From Bacteroidetes bacterium HGW-Bacteroidetes-1 (GTDB lineage Bacteria > Bacteroidota > Bacteroidia > Bacteroidales > F082): a DNA stretch of 40,957 nt. The stretch lies in NCBI GenBank assembly GCA_002842755.1, contig PHDU01000028.1, positions 1 to 40,957 on the forward strand. Direction: 5' to 3'. Below, one piece after another: positions 1 to 8,760 of the stretch. The notes under the pieces are model-generated. The model was not told the origin of the DNA. It made no database searches and worked only from the letters and a program-made list of their open reading frames with translations. Both the position numbers and the translations under genes were made by a program. The number at the start of each line of letters is the position of its first letter. The stretch's first letter is position 1.

Positions 1-75
1 CATACTAAATCAAAGCTTCTCAAAATGGATGATCAACAAGCTGAATTATACCAATTAGTAATGAAAAATTTCTAG
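1..75 (+). CDS. C-terminal fragment of an unidentified protein
   Basis: A frame open from the window edge ends in TAG at 73-75 and encodes 24 residues ending in LYQLVMKNF. The N-terminal part lies outside the window, so neither family nor length can be judged. It runs convergent with the ribonucleotide reductase gene, with an inverted repeat in between. It could be the tail of a transposase, because the GGTGTCC/GGACAGCC sequences just after it resemble ends of some Bacteroidota insertion sequences, but this is a guess. Confidence 0.35.
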   Translation, partial: HTKSKLLKMDDQQAELYQLVMKNF

Positions 76-119
76 GGTGTCCCAAAAATGAAAACAAGAT
101 CGGACAGCCTCTTCTTTTA
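73..119. terminator. Inverted repeat between convergent genes, possible terminator
   Basis: AGGGTGTCC at about 74-82 can pair with GGACAGCCT at about 103-111, with one G-G mismatch and a loop near 20 nt, followed by a T-rich stretch. It sits between a frame ending at 75 and the ribonucleotide reductase stop at 126. The long loop makes a classic intrinsic terminator uncertain. The right end of an insertion sequence is the alternative. Confidence 0.3.
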
Positions 120-125
120 TGTCTT

Positions 126-2840
126 TCAGCTACATTTTGAATAGCCACATGACTTACAAGTTAAGCAACCATCCTGATAAACAAGACTCTTGCTATCGCC
201 ACATTCCGGACACATTTTGCCTTGAGCCTGAGTCCCATCCGGAATATATCTTTTTAAAGCACGAACAACGCCGTTTTTCCAGGTATTGATGGAGTCTTCA
301 TCCAGTGTTAGATTCTGAACCAGTTCAATGGCGTATGGCAGAGGCATTCCGTGTCGTAAAATCCCTGAAATCAGTTTAGCATAATTCCAGTACTCTTTGT
401 TGAACGAACGAGAGAGTCCTTCGATGGTAACTTTATATCCCTGCTTATCTTCAAATTGAAAATCATACCGGGCTTTCTCATTTTTATATTTCTCGCGCAT
501 GACCCAGCCTTTTTCAACCCAGGGAGGAAGAAAAAAGTCATCTGCTTTTCCAGTAAAGACTTCGTAAGGTTTATTATTGAGTTTACCAACAACAGCGATC
601 CATTTTTCGTAGTTGTTCTGGAAACGAACTACATCAGCCTCCAGACGTGATGGTCTTGGTGGTGCAGTAGTTTCTTTAAATTCTTCGTTAAGGGAGTCTT
701 TGTTTTTCTTTTCATCTGAGCTGATAAGCACACCCGATCGTGAACCGTCACGATAGATAGTTATTCCTTTACATCCACTTTCCCAGGCTGTAAGATAAAT
801 ATTGCTCACAAGATCCTGTTCAATATCATTGGGCACGTTAACGGTTACGCTTATTGAGTGATCAACCCATTTTTGGATATCACCCTGCATTTTCACTTTG
901 CTCAGCCAGTCGATATCGTTAGAGGTTGCTTTGTAATAGGGTGATTTAGCAATTATTTCCTGAAGACGATCTTCATCATACCCTTTCACTTCATTTACAT
1001 CGAATCCATTGACGCTTAACCAGGTTTCGAATTTCGGGTGAAATACATTGTATTCTTCCCATGAATCGCCTACTTCATCTACAAAGCCAATAGTAACGTT
1101 GCGGTCGTTTGGATTAACTTTTCTACGACGCTTGTAACTTACCATAAACACGGGTTCAATACCAGAAGTTGTTTGTGTACAAATACTAACACTTCCTGTT
1201 GGTGCAATTGTAAGCATGGCAATATTACGTCGACCGACCTTTGTCATTTTTTCATACAGGCGGGGCGCACTCTCACGGATTCGCGCAATAAAAGGATTGT
1301 TTTTTTCTTTTTCAGCATCAAAAATCTCGAAAGCTCCTCTTTCTTCAGCAAGATCAACGGATGAACGATATACTTCAAGGGCAAGAAGTTTATGAACATC
1401 GACCGACAATTCTACTGCTTCTTTTGAACCGTAACGCGCTCCCAAAGCGGCGAGCATATCGCCTTCGGCAGTAATTCCAATGCCGGTTCTTCTTCCCTGA
1501 AGAGCTTTTTTGCGAATGTTTTGCCAGAGTCTTAATTCAACACCTTTAACCTCGATAGTCTCAGGATCAGCTTCAATCTTGGCTATAATGGCATCAACTT
1601 TTTCAATTTCCAAATCGATAATATCATCCATGATTCGTTGTGCAAACTTTGCGTGTTTTGAAAACAGCTCAAGATTGAACGAAGCTTTAGAGGTAAAAGG
1701 GGAGTCAACATAATTGTAAAGATTGATCGCAAGCAAACGACAACTGTCATAGGCACACAGAGGTATTTCGCCACATGGATTTGTCGATAAGGTCTTAAAC
1801 CCCAGATCGGCATAAGAGTCGGGAATAGATTCGCGGATAATTGTGTCCCAGAAAAGTATTCCCGGTTCTGCTGAAGCCCATGCATTATGTGTTATTTTGT
1901 TCCAGAGTTTTGTGGCATCTATTTCCTGCACAAACCAGGGATTATTCGATTCTACTGGATACTGTTGAATAAAAGGCTTGTTTTCAATTACAGCCTTCAT
2001 AAACTCATCAGTTATACGAACGGATACATTTGCCCCGGTCACTTTCCCAAGTTCCATCTTGGCATCGATGAATCTTTCAGCATCGGGATGTTTTACGCTA
2101 ATACTCAGCATCAATGCTCCCCGGCGACCATCCTGAGCTACTTCACGTGTTGAGTTTGAATAGCGCTCCATAAATGGAACCACCCCAGTTGAAGTGAGCG
2201 CGCTGTTTTTTACAGGACTTCCTGTCGGGCGGATGTGAGAAAGGTCATGTCCAACACCACCTCTGCGCTTCATCAGCTGAACCTGCTCCTGATCAATTTT
2301 CATGATGCCTCCATATGAGTCGGAAGGACCATCGTTACCAATAACAAAGCAGTTTGACAATGATGACACCTGAAAGTTGTTGCCGATTCCGGCCATTGGA
2401 CTTCCCTGAGGAACGATATAACGAAAATCTTTCAGTACTTCATAAATATCTTCTTCTGAAACGGGATTAGGGTACTTGATTTCAATGCGTGCGATTTCAG
2501 ATGCCAGGCGTCGATGCATATCATCTGGCGTTAATTCGTATAAATTACCCTGACTGTCTTTTAATGCGTATTTATTCATCCAAACATTGGCAGCTAAAGC
2601 ATCCCCTTTGAAGTAAACAGTCGAAGCAGCCAAAACTTCCTCGTGGGTGTACAATAATCTGTTTTCCTGCGATGATGGTTTAATAGATTCTTTATTTTCA
2701 GTTTCTCTTATAACTTCTGATTCTTCATGAAACTCTTTGAGCTCCGGCCGCATCCTCATTTCTTTCATTTTGTCGTAAAAACTGTTTTCTTTTTCTTGTT
2801 TAACAGCAGCCTCGAGACTTGCAAAAAGATTGTTTTCCAT
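126..2840 (-). CDS. nrdJ: Adenosylcobalamin-dependent (class II) ribonucleotide reductase
   Basis: Reduces ribonucleotides to deoxyribonucleotides in the cytoplasm, using an adenosylcobalamin-generated thiyl radical. The 904-residue protein has the class II core. NPCGEIPL holds the radical cysteine near residue 356 with Asn354 and Glu358. The reducible cysteine pair is near 164 (SNCFV) and 367. APTGSVSICTQTTSG lies further on. A TSCPD-like region follows the core, and the extreme C-terminus is a cysteine-rich tail (CPEC, CKSC, KCS) that fits a zinc ribbon or redox shuttle. Start: an ATG at 2838-2840 gives MENNLF; a TTG five codons upstream is possible but less likely. The first ~100 residues are a low-complexity extension before the conserved core. 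Monocistronic by appearance. I found no cobalamin riboswitch or NrdR-box pair upstream. Family assignment is secure. Confidence 0.95.
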   Translation of the reverse strand: MENNLFASLEAAVKQEKENSFYDKMKEMRMRPELKEFHEESEVIRETENKESIKPSSQENRLLYTHEEVLAASTVYFKGDALAANVWMNKYALKDSQGNLYELTPDDMHRRLASEIARIEIKYPNPVSEEDIYEVLKDFRYIVPQGSPMAGIGNNFQVSSLSNCFVIGNDGPSDSYGGIMKIDQEQVQLMKRRGGVGHDLSHIRPTGSPVKNSALTSTGVVPFMERYSNSTREVAQDGRRGALMLSISVKHPDAERFIDAKMELGKVTGANVSVRITDEFMKAVIENKPFIQQYPVESNNPWFVQEIDATKLWNKITHNAWASAEPGILFWDTIIRESIPDSYADLGFKTLSTNPCGEIPLCAYDSCRLLAINLYNYVDSPFTSKASFNLELFSKHAKFAQRIMDDIIDLEIEKVDAIIAKIEADPETIEVKGVELRLWQNIRKKALQGRRTGIGITAEGDMLAALGARYGSKEAVELSVDVHKLLALEVYRSSVDLAEERGAFEIFDAEKEKNNPFIARIRESAPRLYEKMTKVGRRNIAMLTIAPTGSVSICTQTTSGIEPVFMVSYKRRRKVNPNDRNVTIGFVDEVGDSWEEYNVFHPKFETWLSVNGFDVNEVKGYDEDRLQEIIAKSPYYKATSNDIDWLSKVKMQGDIQKWVDHSISVTVNVPNDIEQDLVSNIYLTAWESGCKGITIYRDGSRSGVLISSDEKKNKDSLNEEFKETTAPPRPSRLEADVVRFQNNYEKWIAVVGKLNNKPYEVFTGKADDFFLPPWVEKGWVMREKYKNEKARYDFQFEDKQGYKVTIEGLSRSFNKEYWNYAKLISGILRHGMPLPYAIELVQNLTLDEDSINTWKNGVVRALKRYIPDGTQAQGKMCPECGDSKSLVYQDGCLTCKSCGYSKCS

Positions 2841-3223
2841 AGCGTTTCTTATCAATTTCGATTTATTCGAATGAATAAAGCGTTGTTTAAATGTAGTTTA
2901 GTTTGTTTATTGCCATCCTCAATTAGGGACTGCAAGATACTACTCTATCATGATTTTTCTAAAGTGATTTTTGAACATCGTAATGTTGATAACTCATCAA
3001 TCATAAGCCTGATAAGGGAAACAAAAACTTTTTAGTTCGTATTAATTTTTTTTGACTGATTTTTGAAAACTTTGGCATGGTACTTTGAAAAAGCTTAGAA
3101 GCATTGAAAAAGTTGACTTTACCTTCATTTTTCGCTTTTAATATGGCTTTAATTAAAAATGAACATTAAAATATTTTTCATGGAGTTGCAACCCTGAAAA
3201 GATGTTGATTTATTTGGACATTC
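2841..3223. other. AT-rich intergenic region, no gene seen
   Basis: 383 bp between the TauE/SafE stop and the ribonucleotide reductase start, both on the minus strand. It is AT-rich with many stops in all frames. It should hold the nrdJ promoter, but I see only imperfect -7 candidates such as TACATTTA on the minus strand. The single structure worth naming is the hairpin at 3175-3200. Confidence 0.5.
3175..3200 (-). terminator. Possible weak terminator after the TauE/SafE gene
   Basis: TTTTCA (3175-3180) and TGAAAA (3195-3200) form an inverted repeat, with GG/CC pairs further in and a GTTGCAAC core. It lies 24 bp past the stop of the minus-strand permease gene and is followed on that strand by ATATTTTAATG. 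The stem is short and AT-rich. Confidence 0.3.
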
Positions 3224-3592
3224 TTATTTGCTCCAAAGCATTCGGAAAGCTACAATAAGTAAGGTTATTGCAAAAATTTTACGTAGTATATCAACAGGAA
3301 TAGTCACAGCATATTTGGAACCAAAGTAACCCCCTATAAAGAAGGCAGCTGCAATAATAAGTGCGTATTTTAAATTTAAAGCACCAACTTTATAGTAGTT
3401 ATAGGCGGCCATCAGTCCGATAGGAGGAAGCATGATGGCCAGACTTGTTCCCTGAGCAGTATATTGATCCATATGGAGCAAATAAATGAGTGCAGGGATA
3501 ATAATCAAGCCTCCTCCCAAACCAATGAGGCCGCTAAATACTCCTGCGAATAAGCCAATAAGGACAAGTATTATAAATGTTGTAGCAGTCAT
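3224..3592 (-). CDS. Half-size TauE/SafE (TSUP) family permease
   Basis: Hydrophobic 122-residue inner-membrane protein with the TSUP pattern GVFSGLIGLGGGLIIIPAL near residues 14-32, then about three further helices. TauE/SafE proteins usually export or import sulfite, sulfoacetate or related organosulfur anions and are about 250 residues with two repeats. This one has a single repeat, so it would have to dimerise to make a normal-size carrier. Start: ATG at 3590-3592 (MTATTF). An upstream in-frame start would add 26 non-hydrophobic residues overlapping the previous gene, so it is rejected. It begins 11 bp after the large outer-membrane protein gene and is probably co-transcribed with it. The substrate is not predictable. 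A full-length relative lies at 27915-28703. Confidence 0.8.
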   Translation of the reverse strand: MTATTFIILVLIGLFAGVFSGLIGLGGGLIIIPALIYLLHMDQYTAQGTSLAIMLPPIGLMAAYNYYKVGALNLKYALIIAAAFFIGGYFGSKYAVTIPVDILRKIFAITLLIVAFRMLWSK

Positions 3593-3603
3593 AAAAATGT
3601 TTT

Positions 3604-6600
3604 CTAAAAGTCTAAACTGAAAGAAATGTAAAATACAGGTTTCGTAATTTTGGCGTCTTCGATACCCCAAGCGATATCAGCCCTGACAAAATATCCCAAT
3701 AGCGTTGTGCGGGCACCCCCTCCAATTCCTCCAACAAGTGGATCTTTTTGAACCTCAACGGAAATGGTGAGCGGTCCATTATAAATGTAGTTTGTGTATA
3801 AGGAGTTCGATGGATCATAAGGATTCCATCCTGTCCAGGCTGTGCCAATATCACCAAATGCAACCAATTGAAAATTGCGAATGAAGTCGGAGCTGATTGG
3901 ATTTTGAAACAGGTAGCTGAACACAGGAAACCTTAACTCGCTATTGGCAACAACGAAACTGTTTCCATTGCGAATGTTTTGATTGAAACCGCGCATATTG
4001 GTTGCAAGTGTTTGATAAGCATAGTTTTGCTCAAAATCAATAGGCGTTTGCTGATCAAATTTTGGTAAAAGCCAATTGTCAACACCTCCCATATAATAAA
4101 TCAACTTGCTGTTGCCAAAAGAAGTGCTGGCGGCAAATCTGTTAGCCCAGATAAAATTGCGGTGTATCCGTTGGTAGTGTCGAAGATCGACTCCAAGCAC
4201 TACAAAGTTTTTTGATTTGGGATCGATAAGTTGGTAGTATTCACCAAATAACTTCCATCGCATACCAATAAGAAGGTTCATGCCAATCTGACGGCTATTG
4301 TCGAAAACAAGTTCGCCACGAAGCCCTCCCCAGTTTTCATAAATATTCGGTTTTTTAAGATTGATCTGATCCGTGGCAAGAAAGACCTTCATATCATTGC
4401 GGTATATTGCAGTTCCTTTAACTGCCAAGATTTCGCTAAAGGGCCAGCTGAGCATATAAAATGCCTGATGAGAGTGGGTACGTGTATAGGCTGTAGTGCC
4501 AAAATCTTCAATGGATTGACGATGTAAAATGATGTGTCGGTCGAGTCGTTTTTTCAGATTGCTGAAGGAGAGGGCATATTCATTATTAGCGAGGTCGGTG
4601 TTGAGTCGTACGCCTCCACTGATGCGGTAATCCTCAAGCAGATCAATGAGATTAACGCCCATAAAAACATTAAATCCAGGATTCAGATATATAGGGGAAC
4701 CGCCACCACTAAAAGGCTGATAATTATAGTTGATGTATGTGAAATCAACCTGTGTAATCAGATTATCATAAAAATACTCCACAAAATAGTTTCGGCGTTT
4801 TGGCCCTTTTATTTCATCCTGAATCAGTGAAGTTTTACCCTGATTCAGTAATTCAAGACGCTGGCTTCCACTGATTCCAAAAGCACCCTGCCTGCTGGGT
4901 AAAGGTGCTTGTAACAGGGTATCAGATATTACTGCCGGTCGGAAAAGTGATCTGAAGCGCTTTCGTTGCTGAATATCAGCGGCTTGTTCCTGGGTTGATT
5001 GTTTGAGTTTATCTATTTGTTGCTGCATAAACAGCGATGTTCTTTCAGATTGAAACTGATTGGAAATCAACTCTTTTTTTTGAATCTGGAATAGCTTCTG
5101 TCGGTTATCGTTTCTTGCAACAATATAAATATTATCAGACAAGGGCGAACTCGTGTAATCAAGCAGATTGGTTGAAAAGTTTGTTTGCTGCATCGATTCC
5201 ATGAAATATCTGTAATGAACAGTTGTGTCAACATAGGCTATAACGCTGTCGAATCGGCCAATGTAAAGATTGTAATAACCCGAGGCATCACTCAGATAAT
5301 GAATTACGTCTTTCTTGTCCTGCAATGGTCTTTTTTCATTTACCAGAGGAGTTTCTGTCAAACGTCTCAGAATTGGGTTGCGTCTTGAATAGTCATAAGA
5401 AAAAAGATCGAAGGTGGGGAGTTGTCCTTCAGGTTTATCCTGAGTCTTGATGGTGTCAGTGGGTCGGTTTGAACTAAAGATAATTGTTTTGTTGCCGTTT
5501 ACAAATACTGGATGCAGATCGGTGTGATAGTCATTTGTAATCTGAATATTTGAGTTGGAGGCCAGATCAAAAACATAAATGTCAGGCTTACCCTGTTTCA
5601 CTGCGGCCATGGCAAGTTGACGCCCATCTCCGGAATAGCTGAAATGGGTAATTTTCTGAAAATCGAACATGTTTCTGCTCTCGATGCTGCCATCATTCAG
5701 GTTGTAGAAATAGAGAAATATTTTTCCCTTCTCTTCGAGAATGAATGCAAATATTTCCCCGGAAGGATGCCAGGCAGTAGGTGGGAAAGACGCATCAATT
5801 TTTTCGTCGGTACTGAAACCTGCTTTGAACATTCGCTTTTTCTTTCCTGTTTTGAGGTCAAGTAACCAAAGCTTAAGAAGGCCTTCATCGCTGGTGGTAT
5901 AACTTAGATAACGTTCATCAGGGCTGAAATCGGGACGGTTAAAAGTGCGATAAGTCCGGTATTTAAGTGTTAAAGGATGAGAAGGTTTTATCGGTTCAAA
6001 GTCAGAGTAATGTTGTTCATAAAACAGATACCAGTCTTTGATCAATTGTTTGAACTTTACTCCGGTTACGTAAAGGAATCCATTTTGAACGTTCCGGCTA
6101 ACCTGTGTCATATGTACAATGTCGGGGATTGCTGAAGGCCCGTATGTAGTTTCAATAAAGCGCCAGTAGGAATGACCGGCAATAAGGGCTTCTTCACCTT
6201 CAAGGCGGTTAATTTTTTTAAAACGTTTTTCCCCGATACCTTCACGCATTCTGCTGTCCAATTCCGTGTTCCACTCTTCTGAAATGTAAGATAACAGTCC
6301 TTTTTTATACCACTCAGGTAGTTTAAAAAGCGCAGTATTGCGTATCTGTGTTCCAATGCTGCCTCCAAACATGAGCTGGTTGATTAAAATTTCAGCAATA
6401 CCTGCTCTTATTTGTTGCTCAAAGTGCAGATAATTACCATCAAAGTATATAAATACTTTTGAGCCAATGATATGTGTGATCCCTCCTGTGTTATACTGCT
6501 GTTCGGATGCTAGTCCAATATTGCTTTGCTTAAGATCGCCCAAATTGTTAAAAACAATGAATTGAATCTTTTCTGAGAGTGCTGCCTGGAGACGTCGCTC

Positions 6601-6879
6601 AAGAACCGGTATTTGCTCATCAGCATAACGGGCAGTATAAAGAGCAAGTTCTTTGCCGTTAAGGTAAAAATAAGTGTCGAACTGATCGAAACGGTAATAG
6701 GACCATATCGTATTGTTCCATTGTACCCGGTTCTTGCCAAACGACATGCTTGAACCATTATAAAACTGAGCATGAATTTGATTGGGCAGCGACAGTATCA
6801 TTACAAAAAGCAAAATAAGCGCGCCAAAGTGAAACTTTGAGGCATGCAGTTTGTTAATAAATAGAGTTACTTTTGGCAT
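3604..6879 (-). CDS. Outer-membrane protein: degenerate peptidase-MA-like domain, TolB-type propeller, C-terminal beta-barrel
   Basis: A 1091-residue exported protein. Residues about 16-38 are the signal peptide (hydrophobic core, then IHAQ). Residues ~60-290 look like a peptidase-MA-type domain with the LPEWYKKGLLSYISEEW pattern at 187-203, but no HExxH zinc motif is visible, so it is probably not a protease. Residues ~315-640 carry PD40/WD40-like blades, for example DFSPDERYLSY and FSYSGDGRQLA. The last ~350 residues are rich in alternating barrel strands and end in FYISFSLDF with a terminal Phe, as expected for BamA-dependent insertion and resembling the surface-antigen (Omp85-like) barrel. 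Function unknown; the architecture suggests a surface or periplasmic binding scaffold anchored by a barrel. The half-size TauE permease follows after 11 bp. Confidence 0.85.
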   Translation of the reverse strand: MPKVTLFINKLHASKFHFGALILLFVMILSLPNQIHAQFYNGSSMSFGKNRVQWNNTIWSYYRFDQFDTYFYLNGKELALYTARYADEQIPVLERRLQAALSEKIQFIVFNNLGDLKQSNIGLASEQQYNTGGITHIIGSKVFIYFDGNYLHFEQQIRAGIAEILINQLMFGGSIGTQIRNTALFKLPEWYKKGLLSYISEEWNTELDSRMREGIGEKRFKKINRLEGEEALIAGHSYWRFIETTYGPSAIPDIVHMTQVSRNVQNGFLYVTGVKFKQLIKDWYLFYEQHYSDFEPIKPSHPLTLKYRTYRTFNRPDFSPDERYLSYTTSDEGLLKLWLLDLKTGKKKRMFKAGFSTDEKIDASFPPTAWHPSGEIFAFILEEKGKIFLYFYNLNDGSIESRNMFDFQKITHFSYSGDGRQLAMAAVKQGKPDIYVFDLASNSNIQITNDYHTDLHPVFVNGNKTIIFSSNRPTDTIKTQDKPEGQLPTFDLFSYDYSRRNPILRRLTETPLVNEKRPLQDKKDVIHYLSDASGYYNLYIGRFDSVIAYVDTTVHYRYFMESMQQTNFSTNLLDYTSSPLSDNIYIVARNDNRQKLFQIQKKELISNQFQSERTSLFMQQQIDKLKQSTQEQAADIQQRKRFRSLFRPAVISDTLLQAPLPSRQGAFGISGSQRLELLNQGKTSLIQDEIKGPKRRNYFVEYFYDNLITQVDFTYINYNYQPFSGGGSPIYLNPGFNVFMGVNLIDLLEDYRISGGVRLNTDLANNEYALSFSNLKKRLDRHIILHRQSIEDFGTTAYTRTHSHQAFYMLSWPFSEILAVKGTAIYRNDMKVFLATDQINLKKPNIYENWGGLRGELVFDNSRQIGMNLLIGMRWKLFGEYYQLIDPKSKNFVVLGVDLRHYQRIHRNFIWANRFAASTSFGNSKLIYYMGGVDNWLLPKFDQQTPIDFEQNYAYQTLATNMRGFNQNIRNGNSFVVANSELRFPVFSYLFQNPISSDFIRNFQLVAFGDIGTAWTGWNPYDPSNSLYTNYIYNGPLTISVEVQKDPLVGGIGGGARTTLLGYFVRADIAWGIEDAKITKPVFYISFSLDF

Positions 6880-6913
6880 ATTCGTTCAACAAAATCACGG
6901 AGCTAAAGTAATA

Positions 6914-6921
6914 CAAATTTA
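6914..6921 (-). promoter_or_regulatory. -7 element for the large outer-membrane protein
   Basis: TAAATTTG on the minus strand matches the Bacteroidota TAnnTTTG element, 34 nt upstream of the ATG at 6879. No clear TTTG -33 element is seen. It lies just upstream of the divergent MBL-hydrolase promoter, so the two may interfere. Confidence 0.4.
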
Positions 6922-6928
6922 CTGAAGC

Positions 6929-6963
6929 TTTGTTCGGGATATCCTTTGTAATGGTTATATTTG
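6929..6963 (+). promoter_or_regulatory. Promoter of the MBL-fold hydrolase
   Basis: TTTG at 6929-6932 and TATATTTG at 6956-6963, spaced by 23 nt, fit the Bacteroidota sigma-A promoter (TTTG, about 19-23 nt, TAnnTTTG). Predicted transcription would start near 6970, giving a leader of about 25 nt. Confidence 0.5.
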
Positions 6964-6994
6964 CTTCTTAATTATTTAGCTTAGATCACTCTTT

Positions 6995-7639
6995 ATGATT
7001 CAGATAAAAAAAATTGTTTTTAACGCTTTTCAGGTAAATACCTATATTTTATATGATGAAACTGGTGAATGTGCGATTATAGATGCTGCCTGTTCTTCAA
7101 CGGATGAAGAGGAGGCAATGGCTAATTTTATTACAATTCATAAACTTAAACCAGTAATGTTGCTTAGTACTCATGCGCATATTGATCATATCCTTGGTAA
7201 TGCTTTCGTTGTTGATACATGGAATCTTGAACTGGCTGCCCATCCCGATAGCGAAATGTATCTTGAGCATGCATTGAATCATGCACAATTATATGGACTT
7301 CGTTTGACCAGAGTTATAAATTCTACAATTAAACTTCATGATGAACAACTGTTAAATTTTGGAAATTCGACTATAAAAGTGCTTCATACACCGGGCCATG
7401 CATTAGGAAGTGTTTGTTTTTTGAGTGAAGAAGTTCCTTTTGTTGTTGCAGGTGATGTCCTTTTTTATCAAAGTATAGGCCGAACCGACCTGCCAGGCGG
7501 CGATTATGATGTGCTAAAAAACAGCATCTGGGGAAAGCTTTTTGTGTTACCTGAACAAACAATTGTATATCCGGGTCATGGTCCTGAAACTTCAATCGGA
7601 AGTGAAAAGGTAAGCAACCCATTTGTAGCTATTGGTTAA
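6995..7639 (+). CDS. MBL-fold metallo-hydrolase, glyoxalase II-like
   Basis: A 214-residue cytoplasmic metallo-beta-lactamase-fold hydrolase. The metal ligands are all visible: THAHIDH at 59-65 (His60, His62, Asp64, His65), His135 in TPGHALGS, Asp154 in AGDVLF, and His195 in YPGHGP. The GRTDLPGGD segment at 162-170 is typical of the glyoxalase II-like subgroup that hydrolyses thioesters such as S-lactoylglutathione or related thiols. Bacteroidota usually lack glutathione, so the true substrate is open. Monocistronic, divergent from the outer-membrane protein gene and convergent with the GT9 gene, 14 bp away. Confidence 0.9.
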   Translation: MIQIKKIVFNAFQVNTYILYDETGECAIIDAACSSTDEEEAMANFITIHKLKPVMLLSTHAHIDHILGNAFVVDTWNLELAAHPDSEMYLEHALNHAQLYGLRLTRVINSTIKLHDEQLLNFGNSTIKVLHTPGHALGSVCFLSEEVPFVVAGDVLFYQSIGRTDLPGGDYDVLKNSIWGKLFVLPEQTIVYPGHGPETSIGSEKVSNPFVAIG

Positions 7640-7653
7640 ATAGAACCCGGAGT

Positions 7654-8643
7654 TTATTCGGAGATCCTTCTTAATTCAGTTGCAATCGCAATGCTATCCA
7701 GGTCTAACATACACCTGAAATGACCTTTTGGACATTTCTTATGCCCTATTTTACTACAAGGACGGCAGCTAAGGGTTTTGTTTTCAAAGATTACTGATTG
7801 GCTTTTATCTTTCGGTATGTAAGGATACATCCCAAAGGCAGGGATAGTATTTCCCCAAACAGAAACGATGGGTTTGTGAAATGCAGCTGCAATATGCATC
7901 AAGCCTGTATCGTTGGTCATTACAGCTTGAGCGTTTTTTATTAAAGATGCCGATTGTGCAAGGTTAAGTTTTCCACAAGTGTTCCATACTTTCTCTCCCA
8001 ATGAATGTGCAATTTGATCTCCACGGCTGGCATCTTCGGGTCCACCCAACAAAATAAATGGATTTTCAAGGTTTCCAATAACTTCAATAATTTTTTGAAC
8101 AGGAAATATTTTTGTAAAGTGTTTACCACCAATCACAGCCACAAAATACCCGTTACGAAAAGTCTCAGGTAAATTATCTTGATTAAAAACTTTGCTCTCA
8201 GGAATAAAAAAATCAAGTCCCTGATTATCATTGACGACACCCAATGAACTTACAGCCTTGAAATAACGATCTACAATGTGAGTGTCTGGTAAAATATTCA
8301 ATTTGAATTGCACCATTAGATATTTCGCAAAATTGAGTTTTGGAAAACTTGATGAACGAACACCAAGTGCTAGTTTCACGCTTATCGAACGTATATTTTT
8401 ATGCAAATCAACAATGAAGTCAACCTTTTCATTTTTCAATACCTCGGTAATTTCTTTCAGATTGTTATCGAAAGCGAAAACCTTATCAACATAAGGACTG
8501 GATTCGTAAAGCTGTTTGTTTGTTTTTTTTGTCAGCACATAGATCTTCGTATCGGGTAATTGTTTTTTAAGACAACGGACAATGGGACTGGTGAGTACGA
8601 TATCACCAATAGAACTGAAGCGTATGACAAGAATTTTTTTCAC
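7654..8643 (-). CDS. Glycosyltransferase family 9 (ADP-heptose:LPS heptosyltransferase-like)
   Basis: A 329-residue GT-B enzyme of family 9, which transfers heptose or a related sugar from a nucleotide donor onto the lipopolysaccharide core at the cytoplasmic face of the inner membrane. The N-terminal signature RFSSIGDIVLTSPIVRCLK is at 8-26. The donor-site block is MTNDTGLMHIAAAF at 242-255, followed by VSVWGNT. The C-terminal part has a cysteine cluster (LSCRPC, HKKCPKGHFRC, 291-311) often seen in this family. The start codon is GTG (8641-8643), which gives the expected MKKILVIRFSS start. It stands alone, not in an LPS cluster. Confidence 0.9.
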   Translation of the reverse strand: MKKILVIRFSSIGDIVLTSPIVRCLKKQLPDTKIYVLTKKTNKQLYESSPYVDKVFAFDNNLKEITEVLKNEKVDFIVDLHKNIRSISVKLALGVRSSSFPKLNFAKYLMVQFKLNILPDTHIVDRYFKAVSSLGVVNDNQGLDFFIPESKVFNQDNLPETFRNGYFVAVIGGKHFTKIFPVQKIIEVIGNLENPFILLGGPEDASRGDQIAHSLGEKVWNTCGKLNLAQSASLIKNAQAVMTNDTGLMHIAAAFHKPIVSVWGNTIPAFGMYPYIPKDKSQSVIFENKTLSCRPCSKIGHKKCPKGHFRCMLDLDSIAIATELRRISE

Positions 8644-8664
8644 AGCCAGGGTACGTATTTAGGG

Positions 8665-8691
8665 CAAAGATAAAGAAACCAATGGATCAAA
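8665..8691 (-). promoter_or_regulatory. Candidate promoter of the GT9 gene
   Basis: On the minus strand, TATCTTTG (8665-8672) matches the -7 consensus and TTTG (8688-8691) lies 15 nt further upstream, slightly short of the usual spacing. The GTG start is 21 nt downstream of the -7 element. Confidence 0.4.
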
Positions 8692-8727
8692 GTATTCCAG
8701 TGTAAGAGTAGTAAAAAAGATATCTTT

Positions 8728-8756
8728 TTTGATTGGCCAAAATTCATCTAATTTTG
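8728..8756 (+). promoter_or_regulatory. Promoter of tatD, nearly leaderless
   Basis: TTTG at 8728-8731, 17 nt, then TAATTTTG at 8749-8756: a full Bacteroidota promoter. The ATG follows only 4 nt later, so transcription would begin at or next to the start codon and leave no room for a ribosome binding site. Confidence 0.55.
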
Positions 8757-8760
8757 CAAA

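Noticed and set aside
2841-3223. Cobalamin riboswitch or NrdR box upstream of nrdJ
   Set aside because: No B12-box-like sequence and no paired NrdR-type palindromes were found by eye.
3593-3670. Longer start for the half-size TauE protein
   Set aside because: The added residues are polar and aromatic, overlap the preceding gene, and would put a non-membrane extension before the first helix.
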